NCBI GenBank assembly: GCA_019914995.1
Contig: CM034127.1
Span: 9,486,001 to 9,550,000, forward strand
Source of the DNA: Acanthochlamys bracteata
Taxonomy: Eukaryota > Streptophyta > Magnoliopsida > Pandanales > Velloziaceae
Length of the DNA stretch: 64,000 nucleotides
Direction: 5' to 3'
Shown: positions 10,437-23,200 of the stretch, piece by piece
Numbering within the stretch: the first letter of the stretch is position 1
Layout of the letters: every line of letters begins with the position of its first letter
The notes under the pieces: generated by a model
Databases searched by the model: none
The model's input: only the letters and a program-made list of their open reading frames with translations
What the model was told of the DNA's origin: nothing
Position numbers and translations under genes: made by a program

Positions 10437-13400
10437 ACCTGTTTTCAGAATGCTGAGCTTTTCAAGATGCAGAATTTGGTAAATGCTTTCATAAACTTCG
10501 TTTGAAAGTGGTTGTAATTACTAAAACTTCATAACTCTACAAACTAGAATCATTATTATTTATATGCAATACATTTAAGCAAAACAGTGCGCACTTAGTG
10601 CACAACAATTGCTAATATGTGTAACTTAATGTAGATGAACATATTACCATTTCTTATTCAGACGTCTAAAATTATAAAACCAAACAACAAAGGATACTAC
10701 TGCACAACTTTATATGAGTTGCTCGGTTTTGCAAAATTGCACTTTCTTTTCTAGTGTGTGTTGTGCGTTTGGGGTTTCTGAGACGAATCGTCACGTGATG
10801 AGACGAAGCATCACGTGAATGAAACTCGCGTCATCATTTGGTGTTGTGCTATGTTCAATTTTGGGTGCGTTTGTCGTTATTTAATTTAATTTAATTTATA
10901 TATTTAATATATTTTTATAAATATTTAGATAATTTATTTAAAATTTTAAAAATATAAAAAATTCTATCTAATAAACTTTTATTATTTATAAAAAAATTTA
11001 TTTTAAAAAAATTCTATTTAAAAAATGGGCCAAAATAACATGCTCAAATCCAAAGCAAACTCTACCATTTGGATAAGATCAATTTCGCAAGAGTAGTTAT
11101 TAGGCTGCGTTTGGCATAATGTTTCGAACGCGATTTATTTAATTTTTTTATTTTATATTTTTTAATATATATTTTAGAAGTATATAAAAAATTTATTTAA
11201 AATTTTAGAAAGTATAAAAAATTTTTACGAAATGAATTTTTTTATTATATATTTTTATTTCAAAAAAATTTTATTTTATCATCACTTTCGAACGAATCTT
11301 TAGTAATGGCTGAAACCAACGGGGAGTTCTTTCTCCGAAAAACTAAACTAAAACCAAAAGCAGTTGGAGATTTTAATGATTAAATAAATTATTTTTTATT
11401 TTAAAAACAGGACAGCAGCGGGAAAGCATAATTCTAAACTGAGACCGGAAGGAATATGCGATTAGAATTTGACCTGTTTCGTAACTATCAATACAAAAGT
11501 ACTTATAAAGTATGCTGTAACCAATAATTCAGCAAACAGGAATTGGCAGTTTTTGAGTGGCTGTTGAAGTACTGAACATAACACATTGCCTTACCAGTAA
11601 TGTTGTAGGCAACAACAACAATGAGTTTAATTGAAGTTTTATTTATTTAACTTTTTTTTTGTGTTGTTATGGTCTCTTTAATACTTGGCGTGGAGATCTA
11701 AATTAGTCACACTCATTACTAGTAACAAACTATAAATATATTATTATTTGATCTATATCGTAAGCATAAATTAAAATATTTATTTTAATTTAATTTTTTA
11801 GTACTTAATAATAAATTAATTTAAAATAAAAATAGAGAATCATAATAAGATATATTTAGCTGATTCTTTATATTTACGCAATATCAAGACTATGAACACT
11901 AATAAATCAAGACTATGACCGAGTCAAAATATTTATAATAATTATTTGTGTATAAGATTATATTATATAAATATTAGACAAATTTGATAATAATGTTTGA
12001 TTTAAATTTATATTAGAACCAAATATTTCGACTTTGAGAACTTATTTTAGAAATGTACCTTAGCCTTTTTTTGAAAAATATTTTGGCACTTTATTGCATG
12101 TATTTACAGATTTTTTTAGTGTTTGAAATGTTAAAAAATGTTATTAATAGATAAGAAAATTCACTGGTGCAACTTGTGGTGACCCTAATTTTTCCCAATT
12201 TGCGGCAGGTAGTTTAAGGAATTATCATCAATCATCTCCTTAAGACAAGTTTTAATAACATAAACCTAAGTTTTATGAAAATAATTTTTTGATAAAAATA
12301 AAATTTATAAAAATATCAATAATATATGAAAATAAAATTTAATATAAAAATAAATAATAAAGTAAACTAATAATTAATATATATATATAATAGGGGAAGG
12401 ATAAGGATATTCTCTCATTATGAATACTTTCGATCACTTCTTTCCTGATTTACGATGGGAGTGATTTCAAATTTTAATTTTCACCATTAGATATAATAAA
12501 AAGTAAAAAAATTTTAAAATATATATATTATATTATTTTTATTATTTTGATCAAGTAAACATATAAAGCTATATTCGTGATCTGATTTAGTTAAAATTTT
12601 ATGAATAAATTTTTAACTCATAATTATTTATATTCAATGATGAAAATTGAATTTGAAGATTATTTCGGCTATAAATAAAAAAAATGTCTAAAAATACTCC
12701 TAATAAAAAAGTATTTTTATTTCTCTCTTATATAATATTTAAATTTAAAATAGGATGTAACTGAAACAAAGTTTTAAACTGTGAAAAGAGAGCACGAGGG
12801 TCTTGGTTTAACTACTCAGCAATTCCAATATTTAACTAAATTTGCTAAAACTGAAGGAGAAGATTCTTCAAATATTCGCAGCACAAGAATATTCTTAGAT
12901 GCCAAGGCATATCCATTGCATGTTCCATGATTTATGTCCGGATTGCATTTATGACACAAACAGTTTTTAAAATATTAATTACATTTGTTAAATATTTAAA
13001 CAAATTCAAATCCTCTTTGTTTTTTTTCGCCCGAAATTTATGAATTTCAACTTTGCAAGTAACTCGTTGAATGAAATTTTCCAAAAAAAGGCCCCCACAA
13101 AGCAGTAAGTAGAGCATTTCAATATTGCAGCATTACTATGCGGTGCATGTTTATAAATACTTATTATTATTATTTTTATATTTTAAATATTTTTAATAAT
13201 ATTGTATAATTTTTTTATTATACTTTTAGATAAAAAATAAAATTTATTTTCTAAAAAATTTGAAAATATTCATATTTTTTCAAAAAAAAGTTCTTTTTTA
13301 GTTAGCTACAAAATTTGACATCGAAGATAACTTTTTTTATCTTTTATAGCTTTTTTTTAACTAAAATGTTAGTTGTAACTTATTTCTAAATACACAAAAA

Positions 13401-13452
13401 ATATAAAAATATATTAGCTCATTTTTATCAAAAAAAATTAAAATTTGTATTA

Positions 13453-13738
13453 TGACGTAGTTTAAATATTCATAATTTTATTTTCTTCAGTTAGATTTGA
13501 AATTTTAAACAGTTCATATTTTTTTTAACAAAAAATTCAGAATTTTACTTCCATATACGAAATTCTAATTCTAATTTTTTTATTTGTACACCTCACAATA
13601 TAATTTTATTTTTCAACTTGTACTCCTGTTCTAAAAATTATTAAAATATAAATATTGAACTCACCATTTTCTACTATTTTTTAAAAAATTTTATTTTTAT
13701 TTTCATAAAATTAAGTTATAAATATTTAAAATACGGCC
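13453..13738 (-). mobile_element. Tourist-like MITE, family B, with TTA duplication
   Basis: The 286-bp element aligns along its length with the better preserved copy at 59079-59374 in reverse orientation, for example CAGAATTTTACTTCCATAT and ATAAATATTGAACTCACC. TTA flanks both ends (13450-13452, 13739-13741). Terminal repeats are eroded. Confidence 0.7.
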
Positions 13739-14726
13739 TTAAATTTAGTAATTTTTAATAATTTATGTTAAATAACTTATTTTTTAATTAATACTAAACG
13801 AACATACTCGTAGGAGGCGAGTTGATCAATAGAGAGAAAAGTTAGCAAGAAATCATATTTAAATGCATCTCTAATAATAGATTAATAAATTTGACTTTTA
13901 TGATTGAACCTATTAGGAATTTTCTTTTCATTGAAACTAAGCCATAGGATTATTTATCCTTGGTGACATTGGTTCTGGAATATATATGATTTTCAGTGAT
14001 TAGAAACATTAGTTCTTATCCTTATCTTGTTGATAACGTTTTCATATTAGCAAAGCTTATTTTATTAGTACATAAAGTGGGCTATTCGTAATATTAGCTA
14101 GGCTTTGATTCTTACAATGAGTAAATTTGGGTTTTGTTTGCAATTGAATTTGAAATTTGAAACTTGAAGCCTCCGGTTTCTTCAGCTCTGAATTGAATTT
14201 TCAAAATTATTATTTAAAAAATATTGTTTGAAATAAAATTAAATTTTTATATTTATTTGTAATAGAAGGAATTTTTTTCATTTTAATATTTGAATATTAG
14301 AAATAAAATATTAAATTAATTTTTTGTATTTATTTGATTTTAAAAAATAAGTTAAACTAAAATTTTAGAAAGAAAAGATGTCGGTAAACACACAAGCTTT
14401 CTAAAGAATTTTTTTACAGTTCTAGTGACATTAAGTAGATGGTGCAATACCGCACGAACTTATTATTTTTTATTTTTATTATTTATAGGCCTGCGTGAAT
14501 AAAATTAAAAAATATAAAAAATTTTACGTTATAAAATTTGGCAAATTCCGAATTATAACAACATGCTAAGTAAGCCTTTCCTCTTGTATCTTTATGGGCT
14601 TTTTTGGGCTATTCCTTTTCAAACCTCTCTTATTATGGGCTTTAAGCGAACCCGTTACATGGGCCGTCCAGTTGTCCATTAATATAGTCGTATCTAATTC
14701 ATCAATATTTACATATTTGCCTTATA

Positions 14727-14930
14727 GAGTGTGTTTTTTCCGTCATCACTTTCTCCATTTAAAAATTAATTTTCAACTCACTTCAGTTATAAAAAAATAC
14801 AATAAATCACTTTCAGTTCATTTTTTAAAAAAAAATATAATTAAAACAATTTTCATAACACTATTCACAATAATTTATTTTTAATCGCTCACTTTTTAGA
14901 AATTCACTTTCTAATAATTTAATTTCGAAA
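14727..14930. mobile_element. degenerate Tourist-like MITE, family C
   Basis: It starts GAGTGTGTTTTTTCC and carries CACTATTCACAATAATTTA and CTCACTTTTTAGAAATTCA, matching the family C copies at 32698 and 55286. The right boundary is approximate. The 96-codon open frame at 14594-14884 is a by-product of this AT-rich element. Confidence 0.5.
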
Positions 14931-15336
14931 AAAAAGCATAAAAGTTTTATATGCGTGCATGTTCATTATATAAAGCAGTTTATAAGAAAGCAGCAGTTAT
15001 TATAGATAAGCAGTTCACTTTTCGCTAAAATGCAATGAAATAAAATATACTTTTACTACCTGAAACGGAAAGCTTACTTATGTAACTTCACTACACTTAG
15101 CAAAACCAACAGCAGCCTATTGCATTAAAATTTAAAATAAATTAGTTCTATACTGAATAAAAATAAAATAAAAAAATTAATATACTAAAATTCTATAATC
15201 TGTTAATTTAAAATTTTAAATTAAATTATACTTTTTAATATATAAACAGAATCATTCGAATATTTTATTTTAATTAATTTTTTCGGTATTATATTTTTCA
15301 AAACATAGCCAACTGTAATTGTAATCTTAGCAGTAC

Positions 15337-15900
15337 TTATATATGTGGCTAGCTCAACACATCTCAATCAATCTGTTTGAAAATATATACTTTATCTGAG
15401 AGCGTGATCTGGTTCTGTTCGCTCCAGGAAATATTCATTATCTAACATTTCTCCTTGTATCTCTGAACTTCTAGTTATATCTCACCAGTGCAAGTTATTA
15501 GTTATGCTTATTTTCCTTCAGAGATTATTTTTTCTGCCCTGCAGACGTGCAGACTCTACCACATGCACATGTGATCCCTTCTGTTTCTCGCTTTGGCAAA
15601 TTTATGAATTGGAGTAGGCTTTAAGTTATGTGAGCATTTCTCTTCTGCTCAAATTCGATTGGGTGCGATGTGAAGCGTGAAGATCTCGACCTACGTCCTC
15701 ACAGTCAGTCTCCTTTTAGATTTTCACGAACTGCATCGTCGGAGAAATTCATGATCGGATTCGGAGGCAGCGTATTCTGTTAAGAGTCTGGAATCACCTG
15801 AGAGCTATAAGGAATTTGATAACCACTGTCTAATGTGGTTCATTTGTGTTGTTATTTTATTTGTTATTGTTTTCTGTATAAAAGAAGGATCTAACTGATT
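15337..15900 (+). other. GC-balanced island, candidate orphan transcription unit
   Basis: A TATA-like CTTATATATG at about 15337 is followed by some 550 bases of normal base composition, unlike the AT-rich repeats on both sides. Within it the stretch 15634-15783 is open for 49 codons, ending GFGGSVFC and a TAA, with no Met near its beginning. Another splice-like border pair (CCCTGCAG at about 15543) is visible. I recognise no protein family. It may be a non-coding transcript, a gene fragment or a small multi-exon gene. Confidence 0.3.
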
Positions 15901-15998
15901 TTCTATTGAATGTTTACAAGTCAACGGAAGGAATTCATTTGTTAGACACATTTTTTGCATTTGTTTCACGAATCATTTTTGGACCAATTTCAACAATT

Positions 15999-16256
15999 GG
16001 GCGTATTTACTGCACCCTAAATTTTATTTTTTTAAAACTCATTTTTAACATAAAATACAAATAAAAATTAAAATAAATTTTTTGATCAATAAAATTTTTA
16101 AAAAAAAATTCAACTTTAAATTTACTATAAATATATAATTAATATAAAATTCTATTTTTATTAAATATTTTAAATTTTTAATTTATTTTTAAATTTATTT
16201 TCTAAAAATTCTACTTCTTTCAGCAACTCTACTTCATCTAAACAAGTAAACACGAC
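15999..16256. mobile_element. MITE-like element, family E
   Basis: Left end GGGCGTATTTACTGC and right end GTAAACACGAC form an imperfect inverted repeat around an AT-rich interior resembling the block at 27986-28208. No clear target duplication. Confidence 0.45.
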
Positions 16257-17375
16257 TAAAAAAAAGATAAGGTATTTTTTCGTTTTAATTAGATGTACTT
16301 ATTTCTGGTTGAGAGGAGAAAATCGTACACTGACAAGCTCGTACATAGACACCCCAGTCTCAGTGATTTCAGTCAAACGTGCAACACCATTAACCACAAT
16401 ATTTTTATCTTATTTTAAAAATATTTTTATTCTATTTTAATAAATAAACTTTATTTTTTATTTAAAAAAGTTAATAAAATTTTATTAGATAAAATTTTTA
16501 TATATTTAAAATTTTAAATAAATAAAATATTATAATACAATTAGTAAAAAATGTAAAAGAAAAATTAAAAATGAACTATTGAAGAACGCAATCCTTAAAC
16601 AAATTAATCAGCCTGGTGCTTTACATCCTTAATCCAAATTCTTTAATAGTTTAAATCATAATAAACCATACTTAAATAGATGCTTAATCCCTTACGGACA
16701 TGTCAATTATATCTAGCCATCATGAAGCGTGATGCTATATAGGCATATTTAGAATTGCTTATTAATTTCAGTAAATTTTTTATCTTGAAAAGATTATGTA
16801 GAATATTTTAGAATTTTTATAATTTGAAATACAAAATAAAATATAAAATTTAAAATAATTATATATATAATTTTAATATTTAAAAATTTTATAAAATAAT
16901 ATATTTTAAATTTTTCTTTAAAATTTTTTTTTTCATAAATACTTCTAATGTGCTTTTGTGTTCATATATGTTGACTGGCACATGACTGGGACTTGTCTCT
17001 GACCTACTGGATTGACATAGACCTTTATATTCATGAACAATATTACTGTAGAAACGTTATGGAATACATTTTGAAAAAATTTTTAGAAAAAAATTATAAA
17101 AATATTTGAAACGACTTTTATTTTTAAAGCTAATCAAAATAGCTAATAAAAAACTTTATAATAAATACTTATATTGTAATATATATATATTAAAAAGTTT
17201 ATAAAAAATTATAAAATTTTATTATGTAAAAGTTAATAAAAAATTGAACAGCATTTTCCAACACCACCTGTCTCATTACTGTTAAATGATTATTTTTTCT
17301 GACCCAGCGTCAGGATCATAAGCTTTTATTAGTACTAACTAATAATAGAAATGGTTTCCAGATAGTCGTTGATTG

Positions 17376-18050
17376 TAAATGACGGTGATAGTGAAATATT
17401 TTACTATATTAATTATATTTATTTTGATTTTATTAATAAAAGAAAAGAGAAATTATTTCCATTTTCTATCATATTTTATAATAAAATATGTATTTATTAA
17501 TTTGGTGGATGTATATGTGATAAAAGAAAAAGTAAATTTGCTTTCTCTTTTATTTTTTGTATTTTTATTATTTTAATTATTTAATATTTATTTTAATTAG
17601 ATATTTTTTAATTAATATGTGTTATTTATTATTATAATAATTTATAATTTTTATATTTATTTAGGTTTAATTGATTTTAGTTAGTAGAGAAAATAATAAA
17701 CCTATATGATCCAATTTTTTTAATCTAAATTTTATTTAATTTTGTTAAATTATATTAAATATTAATAAAAAATAAAATTAATCTAAAAGTTATATTAATA
17801 AAGTTAATTTCAGTTATATTAATTAAATTAATTTAAAATTATATTAATAAAAGTTAAATTAATATAAATAAAAAAAGTATTTGAGTTTTTTATAAAAATT
17901 TAATTTTTATTACTCATTTATTTATCTATCTATCTAAACATAATTAATTTATTATTTTTATCATATATTCAAACGTCATAAAATTAATTAACTATTTATT
18001 TTTATCTGTTCTTCTATTTTTATTTTTTACATATGAATTCAAACATATCC
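17376..18050 (-). mobile_element. degenerate second copy of MITE family A, inverted
   Basis: Compared with the reverse complement of 3566-4298, shared blocks occur in order: AATGACGGTGATAGTGAAAT, CTATATTAATTATATTT, AATTTGGTGGATGTATATG, AATTTGCTTTCTC and the end ATTCAAACATATCC. Its inner sequence drifts to A/T, and the left terminal repeat is lost. The 65-codon frame at 17379-17576 falls inside this element. Confidence 0.7.
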
Positions 18051-18266
18051 TACTCTTTAGGTAGGTTCTCGTAATTAATTTCGTATCGGGACGTACTAGG
18101 CACATTATACACTGGGTTAACTTTTATTTCCAGGAACATTAATGTTATTTCTCTCTTATTTTTGTTTCCTTGATGAATCCTTAAGAGGGTCCTACAATCA
18201 CTTCAGACTAGGTAGGTGAATGAAGAAAAGAAAATATATAAATTGCAGATTTAGTTGGCGTGCTTC

Positions 18267-18291
18267 TTTTTTTTTTTTTTTTTTTTTTTTT
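18267..18291. repeat. poly-T tract of 25
   Basis: An uninterrupted run of T on the plus strand, flanked by ordinary sequence. Possibly the tail of an old retroposed sequence, though no adjoining SINE was recognised. Confidence 0.8.
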
Positions 18292-19387
18292 CTTTGAAAT
18301 CTGAGATAGTTGCTTGGAACTTGAATTCATTTTTCAAGTTGAAGGTTAAGTTAAGCCATGATCAAAAAAGAGGTTTGAAACCTTTTTTGAATAATTTTTT
18401 TTAAAATAAAATATTTTTATTTTTAAGAAAATGACATATATTTTTTTAACTAAGAAAGGTAAAAACGTAGAATTATTTTATAAATTTTAAATTTTTAAAT
18501 AAATTCTCTAAATTTTTTTTAAAATATATTAAAAGGTGTATATTATAAAAAATTATTTTTTTAAAATAGATTGCGACACCGAAAGGATCCATTTACTTTC
18601 TTCATATTTTAAGTTTATTACTTTATGTTTCAATTATTATTTATTATTCTGTGTTTTATTTTATTTTTATACTAATTCTATTTAATTAAAACTTAACTCT
18701 AATTTCACTTTTAGGGGTGCGTTTGAAAGTATTTACAAGAAATGCTTTTTTAAAAGTTAAAAAAATTTATCCGATTTTGAGAAAGGAAATTTATTTTTTT
18801 ATCTAAAAAATAATAATATAAATAATAATAAAATCTTACTATCAAAATTTTTTATATTTTTAAAATTTAAAATAAATTATGTATAATATTATATAAAATT
18901 TATTAAAAAATATGAAATAAAAAAGAACTTTAGAAACACTACTATAAGAAAATCCTTCATTTTGCTCTGTCTTGCCATGCAGCTGTTCCTGAAGGTGGCC
19001 TGCCTCAGCTTATGATCAAATAATAATGTAATGGAAACAAAATGCGACAGTTTCAATTGCAGCAAGTTGATGATTGCTGCCACAGCTTAAGATCAAATAG
19101 AACACCTGAGTTCTCTTACCATAATTTAATACAATCTGAAAATTATACTTTATAAGACATAATTATTCAGGAAATGAGATTATTTGATGGATAACATAAT
19201 TTCTGTATGCAGGGTTTGCAACTTTTTTTTTTTGGCCAGACATAGTGTACCTTCCAAGCTCTTATGTGAGGAAGGAGAAAGTTTAAACTATAGCTAATCT
19301 CGGAAGAAATAGTAATTATGGTACAAGCACACTATGGATACCAACCTCCAACTAATTCAGCAACTCATGGAGGAGATATGTTGGTAG

Positions 19388-20182
19388 CTACATGAGAATG
19401 TTGGCATCACCTTCCATCGAACCTGAGCAGTTTCTGTTCAACAGCTCATCTATCATCTGCAGTGCAAGCCTATGTTCATCTTCCATTGCCGTTGCAGCAC
19501 TACTTCCGACCTCTTGTGACATTTGTGCTTCCAATGGTGATGGAGTCATGGGCTCCTGAAACGCTGGTTTGGAAGCTTTGCTAAGCTCCACTGTCATGAC
19601 CCAGCTTGATTCCGCTCTTGCCCCTGCTCGCTTCTGCCACACTCCAATGTTGGAATTCTCAGTGTCAAGTCGCAGACAGGTGAGGGATGGAGAAGGTGCT
19701 TTGCAGCAACGTTTGAGCTTTGCACTTAGTGTCTCTGAGAGGGTGGTGGAGGATTTGGGACAGGGGTTGTCGCTAGCAGCTTGTGTGTCGCCATTGACAT
19801 TTTTCTGGACAGAAAAGTTGGTCTTGGCATTGCGGCCACTCATGAGAACCGCGGCCTCGTCATAGGCCCTTGCCGCCTCCTCGGCAGTCTCGAATGTGCC
19901 AAGCCACACCCTCCTCTTCCTATGAAGTCAAATGACAAGATCAGAGAATAATTGTGAGAAGAATGATCAGCTAGAAAGAAAGAAATCAGACAAGATCATA
20001 GAACTGTGAGAAGAATGAGCTAGAAAGAAAGAATTCAAAAGCCTGGAAAACCAAAATCACAATATGTGGAAAGTGCAAATCTACAGTAAGAAAGATCATT
20101 ACAGGAGAGGGTGTCGAATCTCAGAGACCCAGGAACCCCAGTGGCGTTGCCTGACACCTCTGAACTTCTTTGATTGCACCAT
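19388..20182 (-). CDS. AP2/ERF transcription factor of the WIN1/SHINE type
   Basis: Two exons on the minus strand, 20182-20103 and 19919-19388, give 203 aa. The single intron splits a Leu codon within the AP2 domain. Exon 1 encodes [19 protein letters not shown], and exon 2 continues [19 protein letters not shown], so residues ~6-65 form one complete AP2 domain. The following [20 protein letters not shown] and [20 protein letters not shown] are the conserved central motif of the SHN clade, and the C-terminus has [17 protein letters not shown] factors are nuclear activators of cutin and wax biosynthesis genes that affect epidermal surface, petals and drought tolerance. Length matches Arabidopsis SHN1 (about 199 aa). 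The intron position and MVQ start also match. Only the exact paralogue is uncertain. Confidence 0.95.
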
Positions 20183-20216
20183 TATTTCCCGAACACTCTA
20201 CTGAAAATGCGGGACT

Positions 20217-20224
20217 TATTTATA
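20217..20224 (-). promoter_or_regulatory. TATA box upstream of the SHINE gene
   Basis: TATAAATA on the minus strand, 35-42 bases before the start codon at 20182. If used, it would leave a leader of only about 5-15 bases. A further TATA-like tract lies near 20725, which could serve a longer leader. Confidence 0.5.
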
Positions 20225-23200
20225 ATGGCTTGTCTCAGTTTTACAATGTGGAGAGAGAGGAGAAAGAGAGAGATTGCAGGAACCAAGTACGCGATGGCAG
20301 TGAGACGAGGGCGAGGATACAAGAGGAGTTGGAGGGAATGCAGAAGCACCAATACAGAGTGGAGTGTCGGTTGAAATGTTGCCGCCCTGGTCCTGCAGCC
20401 GGATGTAACTACCTTAGTAGGACTGTAATGAACTCATTCACCTACGCCCCAGTGACAAAATTCAATGACTTTCCGCTGTTCCACCTTCCGGGACTCTGCA
20501 AAATGTTAAATGGTCAGTTGATTTTATGCACAACTTGGTAAAATCTATGAACCTCAACCTGGCTGGTTTCCCTTTTGTTTCAAATTATGTTTCTGCTCCA
20601 AAGTTTATTCCAACACTCTTTACATTGCCGTCCAATTGTGCCAGATTGTACGTACAAGGAGGTTGTATACTGCAATTCGCATCAATGCTTTTCCAGTTGA
20701 AGTACATAATAATGTTATAAAATTGTATATATCACTTTATTTTTAAATAAATAGTCATATTTATTTACAAAAATATGAAAAAAAATTTTTTTTTTTTTAA
20801 AGAACTCTAACTTCCTATGTATCGAAGGGCGCAACTGCTGCTGGTCAGGTACAGTCTACACATAATTGGTTCACAAATAATTCTCAAAGCTGTAGTTTTA
20901 TGTAAATGTTACAAAAGTTAGTCTCCAGTATTAGATACGAGTATATTTCATTTGAGGAATGATCTAGACAATATTTTTTTAGCCTACATCTAGAAGTAAG
21001 CCACGCTGTTTTCACAGTGTACCTAATATCCATAATTTGTTGCTTTGTTGTAGGATTCAGAGCAGCATCTGCATCTTCGTATAAATATTTCGAGCTTCAT
21101 TTTTTTTTTATTCAGATTTTAAATTTGACCACTTTTATTAAAATTATCATTCCGAATTTTATTTTTATTTTTATATCAAATTATATTTTTATCAAAATTT
21201 AACTTTAAATTTTATTTTATTTCAGTTATTTCAAATATTACTCAAATTTTATTTTTACAAAATTCAATTTTACGAAATTTAATTATATATATTTAAAACA
21301 TACTTTTAATACTCTTGTCCCGTGGACTTCTATGCTGCTGATCCCAGCTTTTCGCTGATGACAGAAGGAGACTTTAATTTGCTAAAGTGCCGAACAAATT
21401 ATTTGGCACTGAGCTTATAGATGTTTTAATGCTGGAATTGAGCCTTTTGTTACTGGCCAATTATTTAAACTTATTTTCAAATCACAGCAACGGAAGGAAT
21501 TTCATCGAAAATGTCTTCTTAATTAATGACTTGGAAACTCGTTTCTTCGTGTAGGGGGACCGTTGAGTGAGTGCACATGATGACATTTACTCTATGCAGT
21601 TGTGTTCCATTCCATGAATTGATTTACTTCCTGTTGAAAAACTCTTACAAATATCATCAAATCATGCAGGGACTCGTACATGATTGGTGGTTGTGAAAAC
21701 AATCGACAACGGGGTTGGTATCTGGTAGTGGCTTCTTAATTATTTATTGCCTATAACCTCTATCAAATGTTTGCTTTTCTTCGGTTTAAATAGGTTACTT
21801 CTAAACTAAATAAACTCTACTGATGATATCAAAGTGAGTCTATAGAAACTAAGTGAAAATTGAATCTCAACTAATTTTTGTATAGTTTTTATATTTGACA
21901 TAAATTATAAAGATCTGCAAAAGCTATATATCTTAATATTGCTGCTTTGATATTTGAAACCAACTTCCATCTTTTGTCGTCCCTCATTGAGGGCCTGCTC
22001 ATTTGGAGAATTTATTATTTTTGATTTTCAATTTATTTGTAAGACGACAAAAATTTGCGCAAGTGAAGGTAGATGCCAAAGACAACGCAGAAGATCTTTT
22101 TTTTTATATTCTCAATTCTTCTATATTTACTGTTCTTTTTCTTCTTCTTTTTTGTTTGTAGTTCACTTTACTGTGAAAGATAAATGAAGCAGAAGCTTGT
22201 AGCTCCCTCAGTTCTTATTGGTTCATCAGTACTGACAGTTCTTTAAGATGAACTTTAGCTTGTAACTTTCTGTAAAATAATTTTTTGAAAAAATTGAGTT
22301 TTTACGATGCGTTTAGAATTATTTATGAAATAAAATTTTTTTTTAAATAAAAGATATTTTTATTTTTTTATAAAGAACAAACTTTATTTTTTTCTAAAAA
22401 TAATAAAAATATATAATAAAAAAATCTCATTAATTAAAATTTTTCTACACTATTTAAAATTTTAAATAAATTTTCTAAATATTTATAAAATATATATTAA
22501 TAAAATATAAAATTAAAAAAATTAAAAAATGGCGTTTGAAACGCACCTGCATTCCAAACGCACAGTCGAGTAATTTATCGTTAAAAAATATAAAAAGTCA
22601 TCTGGTCTTCATAGTAAAGGGTTATAAGAGAGGACAGCATGATCTTTCTATTGTGAGAGTGTGTGTCAACTATATACAACATATTTTTTTGCTAAATTTT
22701 AAGTTCAATTTATTTCTATATTCTAGTTTATTCTAAATTTATCAAACTCATTTTCAATTTAATTTTTATGGAATTCAACTTTACGAGACTTATTTTTTAC
22801 TAATTAAAAACACACCCTAGCGTAAGTGATGATGAACTCAAAGAAACAGACCTACAATGGAATCAATTTGGCTGGCTTTAGAACTAAGCGCCAAAGAAAG
22901 AACAAGTCAGGATCAACTATGTTAAACCAAACTTAAATTTTAACTGAGATTTCTATATTGAGTTTCTCCAGTCCTGCTAGCCGGTTAAACTAAGATCTAT
23001 TGTATAGATTTTATTTCTTAAGCATTAAAAAAAATATTTTGGTTGCTGGTTTTAGCTTATCACTTTGCGAAATATTGTGAAAAAGATTTTCTTTTTCAGG
23101 AGAATAGATTGCCGCTTAACCAATTTTTGTTTTTCTCTCATTCGGAGCGCAAAGCAGAAACAGAACAACATGAACAAACAAGAATTTCAAATTACAAAAT

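Larger units (their letters stand above)
9960..19387. other. gene-poor AT-rich intergenic region rich in short inverted-repeat elements
   Basis: No convincing protein gene is seen. The region is dominated by AT-rich blocks of recurring families, several listed separately. Further family D-like blocks occur at about 10863-11030, 11105-11300, 13148-13300, 16390-16560, 17065-17235, 18365-18560 and 18716-18930. Another P1BS match (GAATATGC) sits at 11452-11459. The only long GC-balanced stretch is about 15337-15900. Confidence 0.7.

Noticed and set aside
12778-12930. Stretch reading GLTTQQFQYLTKFAK, reminiscent of a Copia gag segment
   Set aside because: Only 50 codons, no Met, and no other retrotransposon part (protease, integrase, RT, LTR) nearby, so it cannot be called.
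14594-14884. 96-codon hydrophobic frame
   Set aside because: Largely inside a degenerate MITE; the hydrophobic residues come from T-rich sequence.
19569-19865. 98-codon plus-strand frame within the SHINE gene
   Set aside because: Antisense shadow of the conserved SHN exon 2.
20170-20541. 123-codon plus-strand frame divergent from the SHINE gene
   Set aside because: It begins inside SHINE coding/promoter sequence, has no recognisable domain and no supported start.
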